This document shows, piece after piece, positions 17,405-25,492 of a stretch of 64,000 nucleotides of DNA. The DNA comes from Deinococcus ficus. GTDB lineage: Bacteria > Deinococcota > Deinococci > Deinococcales > Deinococcaceae. Each line of letters opens with the position of its first letter. The first letter of the stretch is position 1. A program made the position numbers and the translations under genes. The stretch is taken from the NCBI RefSeq assembly GCF_003444775.1, contig NZ_CP021084.1, positions 1 to 64,000 of the forward strand, written 5' to 3'. The notes under the pieces are model-generated. The model saw nothing but the letters and a program-made list of their open reading frames with translations, was not told the DNA's origin and did not search any database.

Positions 17405-18682
17405 ATGAAACTGAAACCCGCTCTGATGATCGCCGCGATGCTGCTCACTGCCACGGCCAGCGCCCAGGTCCGCCTGCCCAACGTCAACTGCGCGGCCGGC
17501 AAGGACGCCCGCTGCACCTTCAAGACCGACCTCAACGACTACGGCACCACCGGCGAAGGCCTGCCGTTCGCTCTCGGCGGCTTCGAGAAGCTCGGCAGCG
17601 GATTCGTGGATGCCGCCTCGAACGCCCTGTTCGTCCCCCTGGATATCGCGCTGCAGGAGGACAACCAGGGCGCGGTCATCCGCGTCGATCTCAGCACTGG
17701 CGACCGCACCATGATCAGCGGGTATGACGGGCAGAACCGCCGGGGCAAAGGCCAGGCGTACACCGACGACCGCGGGCAGCCGGGCGAGGCGTGGGACCTG
17801 GGCGGCGTGCGCGTGCTGCGCCCCGGACCGGACGGCAGCATCCTCGCGCTGGTGGACAAGGGCCTGCAGCACCGCACGGAAATTCTGCGCATCGACCCCA
17901 AGACCGGCGACCGCACGCTGGTGTGGGCCAGCAAGATCTTCAGCGACTCCGCCCGGGATGACGCGCCGGGCAGCATCCGGACCATCGAGAAGAACGTCGC
18001 CAAACTCGACAGCCCGGCGCTGTGCCGGGGCGGGGGGGTCACCAGCCTGAAACCCGCGAACACCTTCGAAGTCGACGGGACCAACCTGTACCTCTTCATG
18101 TACAACAACCCGCAGGGCACCGGCAGCGGCCTGAGCAAGGTCCCCCTCACCGGCGGGAGCTGCACGTGGATCAGCCAGTACTTCCCGGACGGCAGTTCCC
18201 CTGTCGGATCCGGCAACACCATCAACACCCTCCTGCCGCTGATTCTCGGGTCCGGAAAGATCGGCAGCGAAGTGCTGGGCACCAACGGTCCCAACGGCGG
18301 CGGCGGGCAGGTCTTTGCCATCAACGTCCAGACCGGTGAGCGCCGGACGGTCAGCCAGCTGAACACCAACGCCCCGGCCCGCAGCGTCGGCAAGGGCGAC
18401 ATGCGCGTCGGGTACCTCGGCCAGATGGCCGTGGGTGACGCCGGAATCGCCACCAGCCGCTACGAAGTGGGGGCGGACTCATTCGAGATCGGCCTGATCG
18501 ACCCGAAAACCGGAGCGCGTTCGTACGGGATCGCCAAGACGGGCACCCTGAAAACCGGCCGGGACAGCAGCTTCACGGTGGTCGCGGCGGTTCCCGGGAC
18601 CAGCAAGTTCATCATCGCCTTCGACATGGCCCTGCACGTCTGGGACGCCAAGACCCAGGATTCGTTCCTCCTGAGCCAGTAA
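17405..18682 (+). CDS. Secreted beta-propeller-like protein, 425 aa
   Basis: I place the start at 17405, where MKLKPALMIAAMLLTATASAQ is a normal Sec signal peptide and GAGGTC lies upstream; starting at 17324 would put 27 polar residues before it. The mature protein repeats a pattern of the type I-R-I-D-P-K-T-G-D-R-T (near residues 102, 162, 317 and 362), each followed by glycine-rich loops. This is typical of bladed beta-propellers such as SMP-30/NHL-like secreted domains. No catalytic residues can be assigned. A bidirectional terminator separates it from the convergent C39-like gene. Confidence 0.8.
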   Translation: MKLKPALMIAAMLLTATASAQVRLPNVNCAAGKDARCTFKTDLNDYGTTGEGLPFALGGFEKLGSGFVDAASNALFVPLDIALQEDNQGAVIRVDLSTGDRTMISGYDGQNRRGKGQAYTDDRGQPGEAWDLGGVRVLRPGPDGSILALVDKGLQHRTEILRIDPKTGDRTLVWASKIFSDSARDDAPGSIRTIEKNVAKLDSPALCRGGGVTSLKPANTFEVDGTNLYLFMYNNPQGTGSGLSKVPLTGGSCTWISQYFPDGSSPVGSGNTINTLLPLILGSGKIGSEVLGTNGPNGGGGQVFAINVQTGERRTVSQLNTNAPARSVGKGDMRVGYLGQMAVGDAGIATSRYEVGADSFEIGLIDPKTGARSYGIAKTGTLKTGRDSSFTVVAAVPGTSKFIIAFDMALHVWDAKTQDSFLLSQ

Positions 18683-18690
18683 GCCCCGCT

Positions 18691-18736
18691 CAGCGCGAAC
18701 CCCAGGCCCGGAAACAGGTGCCTGGGGTTCGCGCTG
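18691..18736. terminator. Bidirectional terminator between convergent genes
   Basis: A perfect 17-bp stem (18691-18707 with 18720-18736) between the plus gene ending at 18682 and the minus gene ending at 18743. Confidence 0.8.
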
Positions 18737-18742
18737 CCGTGC

Positions 18743-19366
18743 TCAGCCGACGACTTGAAGCACCAGCGCGTGCCAGGCCGGCGGGTAGATCACCGCGAAC
18801 TGCCCGCGGTGCACGTTCCACACGCGGGTGAATTCCGCGTAGGAGATCGTCACGTACCCCAGCAGCGGGTCCATCAGGTAGACGCGCCGGGCCGCGTCGT
18901 CGTACCCGGCGATCACCCGCCAGTGCGGCACGACCTTGCCCTCCCACGTCACGTCCTGCAGGGCGATCAGGGGCAGCCGGTTCTGCACGGCCGAGCGGAC
19001 GATGTCCAGGGTGCCGTTGGCGTACAACCGCGAGTTCATGCCGACGATGGGGGCGTAGCGCACGAGCGCCTCAGCCGTCATGTACGAGCGCGGGGTCTTG
19101 CGGGTCAGCGCGCTGACCTGCTGCTGGGTGACCTTCACCCCGAAGTACCCCAGCACCTGGGCGATGCTTGCCGGTCCGCAGGCGTTGTACGTCTGAGGCA
19201 CCAGCGGCAGCCCGGACAGCACGTACCCCGTGGGGGTGGACGGAGCGGGAGTGGCCGTGCCCGGAACGCTCAGCAGCGCACCGAGAGCCACCGCGAGAAC
19301 GCTCCGCCGAAACACACTCGCGCGTCGTGAGACTGAAGGGGCGATGCAGACCATGTTGAATTTCAT
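18743..19366 (-). CDS. Secreted C39-like cysteine peptidase, 207 aa
   Basis: A papain-fold peptidase of the C39_2 type. The catalytic Cys lies in [17 protein letters not shown], the His in [12 protein letters not shown], and the Asp in [10 protein letters not shown], in the order of the family. The start at 19366 has AGGAGGACAGC immediately upstream and gives an Arg-containing N-terminus followed by a hydrophobic stretch ([15 protein letters not shown]), an export signal. The frame opens earlier at 19456 but lacks a start signal. With no ABC exporter nearby it is not the bacteriocin-processing type; a wall- or surface-protein peptidase is more likely. Confidence 0.85.
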   Translation of the reverse strand: MKFNMVCIAPSVSRRASVFRRSVLAVALGALLSVPGTATPAPSTPTGYVLSGLPLVPQTYNACGPASIAQVLGYFGVKVTQQQVSALTRKTPRSYMTAEALVRYAPIVGMNSRLYANGTLDIVRSAVQNRLPLIALQDVTWEGKVVPHWRVIAGYDDAARRVYLMDPLLGYVTISYAEFTRVWNVHRGQFAVIYPPAWHALVLQVVG

Positions 19367-19491
19367 TGCTGTCCTCCTGACGCTGATCGTGTGCGGCGCG
19401 GCCGTTACACCACGCCGCCGGATTGCCCGGGTGTCCGTGCGCGCCGCGCCGCGCACAGCCCTCGGCGCTGGGCACCGCTTACAGGCCCGGG

Positions 19492-19836
19492 ATGTTCATG
19501 ACCGGCGGTGACCTGCACCGGGTGGCCGAGGAGGCCTGGCGCAAGGTGCCGCGCGACTGGCCCCGTCCCCGCGGAGACAAACGGCGCGAAGGCCGGTACG
19601 AAGGCGACGCGCGGCAGCTGCGCGGGTTGCTCGAAGCTGCCGTGGGCCGCTACGGGCCCAACGCCTGGGTTCTCCTGGTCAAAGCCGGTCCGGCGCCCTC
19701 GAACACGTTGAGCTGGTTCGCTCCTGGCGTGCCCGTGATGTACCAGGGGCAGGACCGTGGCGACGGCCTGTACAAGGTGCCGGCTCAGGCCGCGCTGTAC
19801 GCGCTGGACAGGGGGTTGATCCGGTGCGGGACGTAG
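19492..19836 (+). CDS. Hypothetical protein, 114 aa
   Basis: A small basic protein. Its N-terminal half is charged ([22 protein letters not shown], shown here only as a basic patch near residues 18-38) and its C-terminal half is hydrophobic-aromatic ([24 protein letters not shown]). The ATG at 19492 or the one at 19498 could be used; neither has a good ribosome site. It lies divergent from the C39-like gene and overlaps the next small frame. No domain recognised. Confidence 0.55.
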   Translation: MFMTGGDLHRVAEEAWRKVPRDWPRPRGDKRREGRYEGDARQLRGLLEAAVGRYGPNAWVLLVKAGPAPSNTLSWFAPGVPVMYQGQDRGDGLYKVPAQAALYALDRGLIRCGT

Positions 19837-19985
19837 ACGACCTGGACGTGACCGCCCCTGAACGCGAGCCGCGTCCCGCTCCGGTGCCGCTGGCCCTGAC
19901 GTGGGAGGAGGTGCAGGAGATGCTCGCCCGCGCCAATGACTGCGTGGTGCCGGCAGTGCCTCGTGACCCGGAGCGCCTCCACTGA
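19824..19985 (+). CDS. Very small hypothetical protein, 53 aa
   Basis: A GTG-initiated frame overlapping the last 13 bases of the previous gene. The product is acidic at the N-terminus (VRDVDDLDV), Pro-rich in the middle, and has a short amphipathic helix (TWEEVQEMLARAN). Support is modest: position, overlap and a helix typical of small accessory proteins. It could be non-coding. Confidence 0.4.
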   Translation: MRDVDDLDVTAPEREPRPAPVPLALTWEEVQEMLARANDCVVPAVPRDPERLH

Positions 19986-20036
19986 TGGCCCGGTTCGTCC
20001 CGCGGCGCTCCGGCGCTCCGGCGCGGCAGCGCAAAC

Positions 20037-20069
20037 GCAGCGCCCCCGTGCACGGTGTGGGGGCGCTGC
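20037..20069. terminator. Terminator hairpin
   Basis: A perfect 11-bp stem (20037-20047 with 20059-20069) just beyond the 3' end of the minus gene ending at 20084. Confidence 0.65.
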
Positions 20070-20083
20070 GCATCAGGGGAGCC

Positions 20084-20488
20084 TCAGACGCCGCAGCGGC
20101 CGGTGCCGAGCCCTGCGGACTGGTGGGCGTGAGCGGCGTTGATGGTCACGACGCGCAGGGTCTCCCCGCGCGCCAGGGTCACGTCAATGTCGCCTTCGGT
20201 TCGGCCCGGTTTGAGGGCCTTGATCACTTCGCCGGCCGCGAAGGTGGACTCGCACCACTTCCATGCACCGGCGTTCAGGGAGTTGGTCGCCACGAGCATC
20301 ACCACGTTCGGGCGCTGCGCGGACGCGGCGGCGTACAGGGCCAGGCCCTGGTACTGCCCGACCGGGGTCATGTTCCGGTCCACCTTCCAGATCACCTGGT
20401 CGAGCACGGAGCCGTTCTGGAGGGTGGCGGCGGTGGCGGAGCTCAGGACGGCGGCGGACAGCAGGGCGGTCATGAAGTGTTTCAGCAT
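20084..20488 (-). CDS. Small secreted protein, 134 aa
   Basis: The N-terminus MLKHFMTALLSAAVLSSATAA is a Sec signal peptide with an AxA-type cleavage site. The mature ~113 residues are beta-prone with two Cys residues (in KWCEST and near the C-terminus, GRCGV) that could pair. No domain recognised. The start codon follows an AACACT -10-like box by six bases and has no Shine-Dalgarno site, so the mRNA is probably leaderless. Confidence 0.8.
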   Translation of the reverse strand: MLKHFMTALLSAAVLSSATAATLQNGSVLDQVIWKVDRNMTPVGQYQGLALYAAASAQRPNVVMLVATNSLNAGAWKWCESTFAAGEVIKALKPGRTEGDIDVTLARGETLRVVTINAAHAHQSAGLGTGRCGV

Positions 20489-20494
20489 GCCCCC

Positions 20495-20515
20495 AGTGTT
20501 TGGTGCAAGTGGGTG
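20495..20515 (-). promoter_or_regulatory. CACCCA-type promoter on the minus strand
   Basis: On the minus strand CACCCA (20515-20510) lies 15 bases before AACACT (20500-20495), with the ATG at 20488. It is the one clear minus-strand example and has the same spacing as the plus-strand ones. Confidence 0.55.
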
Positions 20516-20586
20516 GTCGCAGCGCCACCCGGGCCGGCAGCGGCCGCCAACCGATTCCCGATCTGCCTTTCCTCACGGGTGAACCC

Positions 20587-21708
20587 ATGAATCAACCTTC
20601 TGTGCCCACGTCCATCCGGAACAGGAACTTCGACGGCCTGCGCGGCCTGCTGGTGCTGGCGGTGATCTTCTCCCACCTCGGGTCGCTCACGTACGTTCCG
20701 TTCGCGGAAGTCCACAAGCGGCCGTCCCTCACCGAGCATGTCGCCTGGTACATCGGCGCGCCGGCCGTCGACGTGTTCCTGGTGCTGTCGGGCCTGGTCG
20801 TCGCGCAGAGCTTCATGCGGCACGGCACGGCCCTGCGGTACGGCGCGGCGCGGTTTAAACGGCTGTACCCTCTCGGTCTGGCCGGGACGCTGCTCGGCCT
20901 GCTGATCGCGCACCCGCTGGGCAGCGCTCTGACCCACGTGCCGCTCACCGGGCACCTGCCTGAGTTCCAGACGCCCCTGACACTCCACTCGGTCGTCAAC
21001 TGGCTGGGCCTGGGCATCCTCGGGGACATCAAGGCCCACAACCTCAACCCGCCCCTGTGGTCCCTGGCGGTCGAGTTGTACGCCAGCGTCCTCATTCCCG
21101 CCATGGTGCTGCTCGCCCGGCGCGTCGGCTGGGCGAGTCTCGCTCCGTTCACGGTTGTGATGGTGGTGCTGGCGTTCGCCTTCTACCCGATGCTGTTCAT
21201 GCCGATCGTGATGCTGGGGGTGCTGATCGCCGTGTGCCCGCCGCGCTGGTCTGACCGCTGGAACGCCCCGGCCATCCTCATCGGGGCCGTGCTCCTGGCC
21301 CTGCGGATCGTGCTCGGCACGGACCTGCCGTTCTTCCGGTACGTCAGCGCGATCGGCGCGGGGCTGGTGCTGCTCGGCCTGAGAGCCGACCTGGGCGGAC
21401 CGCTGCACAGCCGCGTGCCCCAGTGGCTGGGACGCAACTCCTACGCCCTCTACGTCAGTCACTACCCGGCGATCGTCGCGGGGTGCGCGCTGCTGGCGCC
21501 GTTCGTCGGCTACCCGCTCGCCGGGTGGCTGAGCCTGCCGCTGGTGTTCGTCGCGGGCGCGGCGTTGCAGGGCGCCGTCGAGCGGCTGGTCTACACGCGC
21601 GCGAAGACCAGGACGTACGTCGCCGCGAACATCAGCAGCCAGAACACCACGAATGCGGTGGTCCGCGCCCGGACCGACCACGCCGGCGCGGGACGGCGCA
21701 GGCCTTGA
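20587..21708 (+). CDS. Membrane acyltransferase of the acyltransferase-3 family, 373 aa
   Basis: An O-acyltransferase of the OafA/acyltransferase-3 type, which transfers acyl groups to sugars or other envelope molecules. NFDGLRGLLVLAVIFSHLG (residues 12-30) is the family signature, with the catalytic-type His in FSHL. SLAVELYASVLIPAM follows, then about ten hydrophobic segments in all, and RNSYALYVSHYPAI near the end is also typical. The ATG at 20587 is the natural start, directly before the signature. The last ~40 codons overlap the convergent minus gene by 118 bases and are polar, unlike the rest. Confidence 0.88.
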   Translation: MNQPSVPTSIRNRNFDGLRGLLVLAVIFSHLGSLTYVPFAEVHKRPSLTEHVAWYIGAPAVDVFLVLSGLVVAQSFMRHGTALRYGAARFKRLYPLGLAGTLLGLLIAHPLGSALTHVPLTGHLPEFQTPLTLHSVVNWLGLGILGDIKAHNLNPPLWSLAVELYASVLIPAMVLLARRVGWASLAPFTVVMVVLAFAFYPMLFMPIVMLGVLIAVCPPRWSDRWNAPAILIGAVLLALRIVLGTDLPFFRYVSAIGAGLVLLGLRADLGGPLHSRVPQWLGRNSYALYVSHYPAIVAGCALLAPFVGYPLAGWLSLPLVFVAGAALQGAVERLVYTRAKTRTYVAANISSQNTTNAVVRARTDHAGAGRRRP

Positions 21709-22316
21709 TACACCGCCGGCACCAGCAGCGGGAAGATCAGCAGCAGGGACGGCCGTTCACGGGCGTGCCCCGCCCAGGCCAGCACCACGGTCAGGAGCAT
21801 CAGGGGCCACCACCACGCCGAGAACCACGGCTGCCGGGCAGCCCGCTGGGCGGCGACGCGCTGATCGGCTTCCTTGCGCGCCGGGTGCCCCGCCGGCGGC
21901 GAGAACGTCCGTTGTCCGGGATGCACCGGCGCGAAGCGGGCTGTATCGAACAGGTTGCCTGCGGCGCGCTCGCCGGGCGCCAGGGCGATGGGTGGCGGCG
22001 CCCGGAGCGGCAGCGCCCCAGACACGTGCCCGGTGGCAAGCTGTTCAGCCACCAGCGGTTCCAGGTAGGCCGTGACCTCCTCGGCGTCGGCCAGGAACAC
22101 TTCCAGCCGGGCCTCGCCCAGCGCCTGCGCCTTGTGCACCACGCGGTTGCGTTCGGCCGCCAGCCCCAGGAGCTTGTGCCGGATCTCGGCAGGCAGCTCG
22201 TCTTCCAGACTGGCCACCAGTTCTCCCATCCCACGACCGACCGCGCCTCTGGCTTTCAGCAGGCGCTCCAGTGCAGCGCAGGCTTCCACCACCTGTTCAA
22301 TGCTTCCACCTGGCAT
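21591..22316 (-). CDS. HEPN-like membrane protein, 241 aa
   Basis: The N-terminal ~90 residues are alpha-helical and contain AAERNRVVHKAQAL, an R-x4-H arrangement like the active site of HEPN domains; the flanking helices fit. The C-terminal ~75 residues hold two or three membrane segments (WWWPLMLLTVVLAWAG, LLLIFPLLVPAVY, TTAFVVFWLLMFAATYVLVF). A membrane-tethered HEPN-like protein is the best reading, but many HEPN-fold proteins are not nucleases. The start follows a TACGAT -10-like box by six bases, which suggests a leaderless transcript. Its 3' end overlaps the acyltransferase gene tail to tail. Confidence 0.65.
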   Translation of the reverse strand: MPGGSIEQVVEACAALERLLKARGAVGRGMGELVASLEDELPAEIRHKLLGLAAERNRVVHKAQALGEARLEVFLADAEEVTAYLEPLVAEQLATGHVSGALPLRAPPPIALAPGERAAGNLFDTARFAPVHPGQRTFSPPAGHPARKEADQRVAAQRAARQPWFSAWWWPLMLLTVVLAWAGHARERPSLLLIFPLLVPAVYQGLRRPAPAWSVRARTTAFVVFWLLMFAATYVLVFARV

Positions 22317-22403
22317 ACCGCCATCGTACGGACGCGCGACTGTGCGCAGGACCGCACGTCATCCAGGCCCTCGCCCAGGGCCGGCCGCTCAAGGAGGGCT
22401 TTC

Positions 22404-22457
22404 ATGCCGCCGAACCTCGTTCGCCTCAGTCCGTTCATGCAGGCCGGCCCGCCATGA
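22404..22457 (+). CDS. Minicistron, 17 aa, translationally coupled to the next gene
   Basis: A tiny ATG-initiated frame with a strong AAGGAGGG five bases upstream (22391-22398). Its stop overlaps the ATG of the next gene as ATGA. The downstream start has no ribosome site of its own, so this leader may load ribosomes for it. The same layout occurs at 37451 and 42091. Confidence 0.5.
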   Translation: MPPNLVRLSPFMQAGPP

Positions 22458-23224
22458 GCCGCAAGAAACCGCCAGGGTACGCGAAATCCCACTCGCCTAC
22501 CGCCAGGCTGGGCCACCGCGACCCGGCCGAGCACTTCGCCCTGCACCCCACCGTCCTGATGCACGGCGACGTCACGCTGCGTGAAGGCCCGTTCGACACG
22601 ATCATGCTGGAGCTGTCCTGCCTGGTGGACGCCGCAGGTTCATCCGGGCCGCTCGCCGCCGTTCAGGACGGCCGGGTGATTCTGACCGTGCATGCGCCGC
22701 CGGACGACCACCGCATCGTGAAACCCGGACCTGACCTCAACCGGGCGCACTCCGACTACGTCGTCGCCCGGTGCGCGTCGATGCATGCCCTCGCGTCCAG
22801 CATCGCGGCGTATCAGGACGCGGTGCGGGAGGCAGACGCCGAGCAGGTGAGTGCGTCTACAGGCGTGCTGCTCTTTCAACAGGACCAGGCCCGCACGTAC
22901 GCCTTTGACGGCCCGGTCAAGGCCTGCCTGTCGGAGCTGCTCAATGCCGCCGAACACGCCGGGCCTGACCTGCACGCCGCTGAACTCTGGGGGCCGGGAG
23001 GCGTCCTGTGTGCGTGGAGCCGGTCGGCCGGCCTGGTATGGCAGCCGGTGATCGCGCAGGCCCGCGCCGCGGTTCTGGAGGAGGTCCTGCTCGCGGCAGA
23101 AGACGACCTGAAAGACCACCGCTTCCAGTGGACGGACTACACTCGGGAGCCCGTGGCACGCGGCGTCACCCTGGGCTACGTGCCCGGTCAGGCGCTGTGG
23201 GTGCCCTTCGTCCCGGTCCGGTGA
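22454..23224 (+). CDS. Hypothetical protein, 256 aa
   Basis: A soluble protein without a recognised domain. It opens with a basic tail (MSRKKPPGYAK), followed by an alternating strand/helix body. LLAAEDDLKDHRFQWTDYTRE near residue 215 is the most distinctive segment. The ATG at 22454 was chosen for its ATGA overlap with the SD-bearing minicistron at 22404; the frame is open upstream to 22271 but there it runs through the promoter of the divergent HEPN-like gene. Confidence 0.7.
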   Translation: MSRKKPPGYAKSHSPTARLGHRDPAEHFALHPTVLMHGDVTLREGPFDTIMLELSCLVDAAGSSGPLAAVQDGRVILTVHAPPDDHRIVKPGPDLNRAHSDYVVARCASMHALASSIAAYQDAVREADAEQVSASTGVLLFQQDQARTYAFDGPVKACLSELLNAAEHAGPDLHAAELWGPGGVLCAWSRSAGLVWQPVIAQARAAVLEEVLLAAEDDLKDHRFQWTDYTREPVARGVTLGYVPGQALWVPFVPVR

Positions 23225-23244
23225 CCGGGCGGCAGGGTCGCCAC

Positions 23245-23264
23245 CACCCTTGAGTTCGTACGGT
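23245..23264 (+). promoter_or_regulatory. CACCC-type promoter of the J-domain protein gene
   Basis: CACCC (23245-23249) is 14 bases before TACGGT (23259-23264); the ATG is at 23274. Confidence 0.55.
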
Positions 23265-23273
23265 GGAAGGAAG

Positions 23274-24830
23274 ATGACGCCTCTCCGACTTCAGCATTTC
23301 CGGCTGAGCCTGATCACCACACTGCTCCAGGCGTCGGCGCTGCATCTCGCCGCCAGCGCCCTGCGCCTGTTCTCGCGCCCTGAACCGCTGCCCACGGCGC
23401 TGCTGCCGATGACCAGCGCCCACCTGGGCACGCCGCTGCTGCTGCTCAGCCTGACGGTGGCCGCCGCGTGGCCTGGAAGCCTCCTGCGCCGCGCGGTCCG
23501 GACCGGGTTGACGTTCGCGCTGCTGACACTGACCTGGCCAGGCAAGCACCTGGTGATCTTCCTGCGGGACCTGTTCGGTCCGCTGCCGTGGACCACGCCC
23601 TGGGCGGGCCTGCTGCTGAGCACGGCCCTCGTGGCCGTGCTCACGGTCGTCCTGACCCGCCCCCGCACCCGGCACCTGAGGGAAACCGACGCCCGCCTGC
23701 GGGACCTTGCCGCGCACCTGAACGGGTGGAAGAGCCGGGGGCGCGCGGGTTTGCCTGAGCACAGCCGGATCCTGGTGGCCCCGAACGGTCAGACCGTGAC
23801 GCTGCACACCGCCTGGGGCATCGAGAAGGCCAATGCCGACGGCCTCGGCGTGAAGTGGCTGTGGCCCACCGAGAAACAGCTGCAGTTCCTCAAGGCCCGG
23901 GGCACGCGCCTGCTGTGGGTCGCCCTGCCGGAAAACAGTCAGGGGCACTACCGCCCGAAAGACTGGCACCTCGGGCAGGGACAGACCCTCATCGGTCCGC
24001 CCGCCGTGGCCGCCGAGCACCTTCACCGCCTGACCGGCACCCTCCCGTCCCGCACACCCGCCGCAGCGCCGCGCCCTCACCCCACCGAGGGACCCCCCCA
24101 GCCCCGGGCGGGCGGCGCGAACGCACGGCCGGGAACACGCGCCCGGGGCAGGAAGAGTCCGCCCACTCCCCACACTGGCCCCCTGACTCCGGTGGAGGCT
24201 CTGGCCAGCCTGGCCCCCCGCCCCGCTGCGTCTGAGCCGGCGGCGCGCAGCGCGGCGTACACGCTGCCCCAGGAGGTCGATCGCCCAGCTGACCCCACCC
24301 GGGTGCTGGCCTCACCGGCCGAGCAGATGATCCGCCGCCTGATCCACGACGCCTGGCGCCAGCTGCGCGACGAGATGCCCTGGCCTGTGACCGTCACTGG
24401 CAGCCATCACGTCGAAATCGCGCACCCTGACGGCCCGGTCCAGGTGCGCCTGTGGCCCCATCCCGACCCGGCCGAGCCCCACCACCCGGACGCCGCGTTA
24501 TGGAACGGCTTCCTGGTTGACCTGCGCCGAGAGCCGTGCACCGCGTGGATCTGGTCTCCCCTGCTCCGCCCCGACCCTGCCCTGCCGCCCGGCGACCGGC
24601 ACGTGCGTGAACTGAGAGGCCACGCGCGGCTGCTGCGCGAGGCGCTGGAGGAGGGTGACCCGTTCCGCCTGCTCGGCGTGACCCCGTCCAGCCCGCCAGA
24701 GGAGATCCGCGCCGCCTACCGCGCGCAGATCAGGCAGTTGCATCCCGACCACAACAGCAGTCCGGACGCACAGGTGCAGGCCACGCGCCTGAACGCCGCG
24801 TACCGCTGGCTGACCGGACCGGGCGCGTGA
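23274..24830 (+). CDS. Membrane protein with C-terminal J domain, 518 aa
   Basis: Three to four membrane segments fill residues 8-135. A cytosolic region and a long Pro/Arg-rich, disordered linker (about 255-340) follow, and the C-terminus is a J domain. The J domain shows DPFRLLGVTPSSPPEEIRAAYR, then the HPD tripeptide in IRQLHPDHNSS, and NAAYRWL as the last helix, so it can be expected to stimulate an Hsp70 (DnaK). No DnaK gene is nearby, so it would recruit the host chaperone to a membrane site. The ATG at 23274 follows GGAAGGAAG. Architecture is unusual because the J domain is at the end. Confidence 0.8.
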   Translation: MTPLRLQHFRLSLITTLLQASALHLAASALRLFSRPEPLPTALLPMTSAHLGTPLLLLSLTVAAAWPGSLLRRAVRTGLTFALLTLTWPGKHLVIFLRDLFGPLPWTTPWAGLLLSTALVAVLTVVLTRPRTRHLRETDARLRDLAAHLNGWKSRGRAGLPEHSRILVAPNGQTVTLHTAWGIEKANADGLGVKWLWPTEKQLQFLKARGTRLLWVALPENSQGHYRPKDWHLGQGQTLIGPPAVAAEHLHRLTGTLPSRTPAAAPRPHPTEGPPQPRAGGANARPGTRARGRKSPPTPHTGPLTPVEALASLAPRPAASEPAARSAAYTLPQEVDRPADPTRVLASPAEQMIRRLIHDAWRQLRDEMPWPVTVTGSHHVEIAHPDGPVQVRLWPHPDPAEPHHPDAALWNGFLVDLRREPCTAWIWSPLLRPDPALPPGDRHVRELRGHARLLREALEEGDPFRLLGVTPSSPPEEIRAAYRAQIRQLHPDHNSSPDAQVQATRLNAAYRWLTGPGA

Positions 24831-24896
24831 CGGCCGGCAGTGAGGCGGACCGCGCCGCGCTCATCCGCCCGGCCGGTCCGGGCGCAGCCACCCCCT

Positions 24897-24914
24897 TTCA
24901 CCCCTGGCGGGGTG
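24897..24914 (+). promoter_or_regulatory. TTCACC hairpin
   Basis: TTC then CACCCC-TGGC-GGGGTG, 11 bases before the ATG at 24926. Confidence 0.45.
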
Positions 24915-24925
24915 GCGGGTGCGGC

Positions 24926-25492
24926 ATGAAACGCCTGCAGAAGCTCCTTCACCGCACCAGCGGACTCGACGTCCTGATCACCGGGCTCAGCGCGCTGAAC
25001 CTGCTGGGCCACCGCCGCAGCCCGGTCCATGACCTCACGATCACCGGCCAGGCCGGACACGCCTCTCTCCTGGACATGGGCTGGACACCGCGCCGGGACT
25101 GCACAGGCGAGCCGTTCTACACGCACCCGTCCTGGCCGCGCGCCCGCGCGAGGGTCACCGGCCTCGACGCGCTCCAGGCCGTGGAGGCCCTGCCGCTCAG
25201 TCACCTGCGCATCGCCATTCATGCGGACGGCACGGTCACGGACCGGCGCAGCCAGGACCCCTGGAGCGGCCCGCTGCCGCGCATGGTCACGCCGGGCGAC
25301 GTGCTGTCCCTGCGTGCCGACCACCCGCTGATCCGCACAGCCCAACAGGAGATTCAGCGGCGCGGGAACATCACCAGCGTGGACCTGAACGCCGGGGGTG
25401 GCCTGACCCTGTGCGCCGACGAAGGGCACGCCCTGGCCGAGTACGTCTTCACGCCCGATGGGAGGTGCGAGCGTGTGGAGCTCCCGTTTTAA
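24926..25492 (+). CDS. Hypothetical protein, 188 aa
   Basis: A soluble protein of unknown function. I chose the ATG at 24926, just behind the TTCACC hairpin, rather than the frame opening at 24827, which would include the hairpin as coding sequence and overlap the preceding stop. A segment of alternating strands (HLRIAIHADGTVTDRR) and an acidic Cys-containing stretch (LCADEGHALAEYVF) are the only visible features. Its last 20 bases overlap the next gene. Confidence 0.7.
   Translation: MKRLQKLLHRTSGLDVLITGLSALNLLGHRRSPVHDLTITGQAGHASLLDMGWTPRRDCTGEPFYTHPSWPRARARVTGLDALQAVEALPLSHLRIAIHADGTVTDRRSQDPWSGPLPRMVTPGDVLSLRADHPLIRTAQQEIQRRGNITSVDLNAGGGLTLCADEGHALAEYVFTPDGRCERVELPF

Noticed and set aside
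19985..20590. Plus-strand frame opposite the small secreted protein gene
   Set aside because: It runs through a terminator hairpin and antisense to a gene with a clear signal peptide and promoter.
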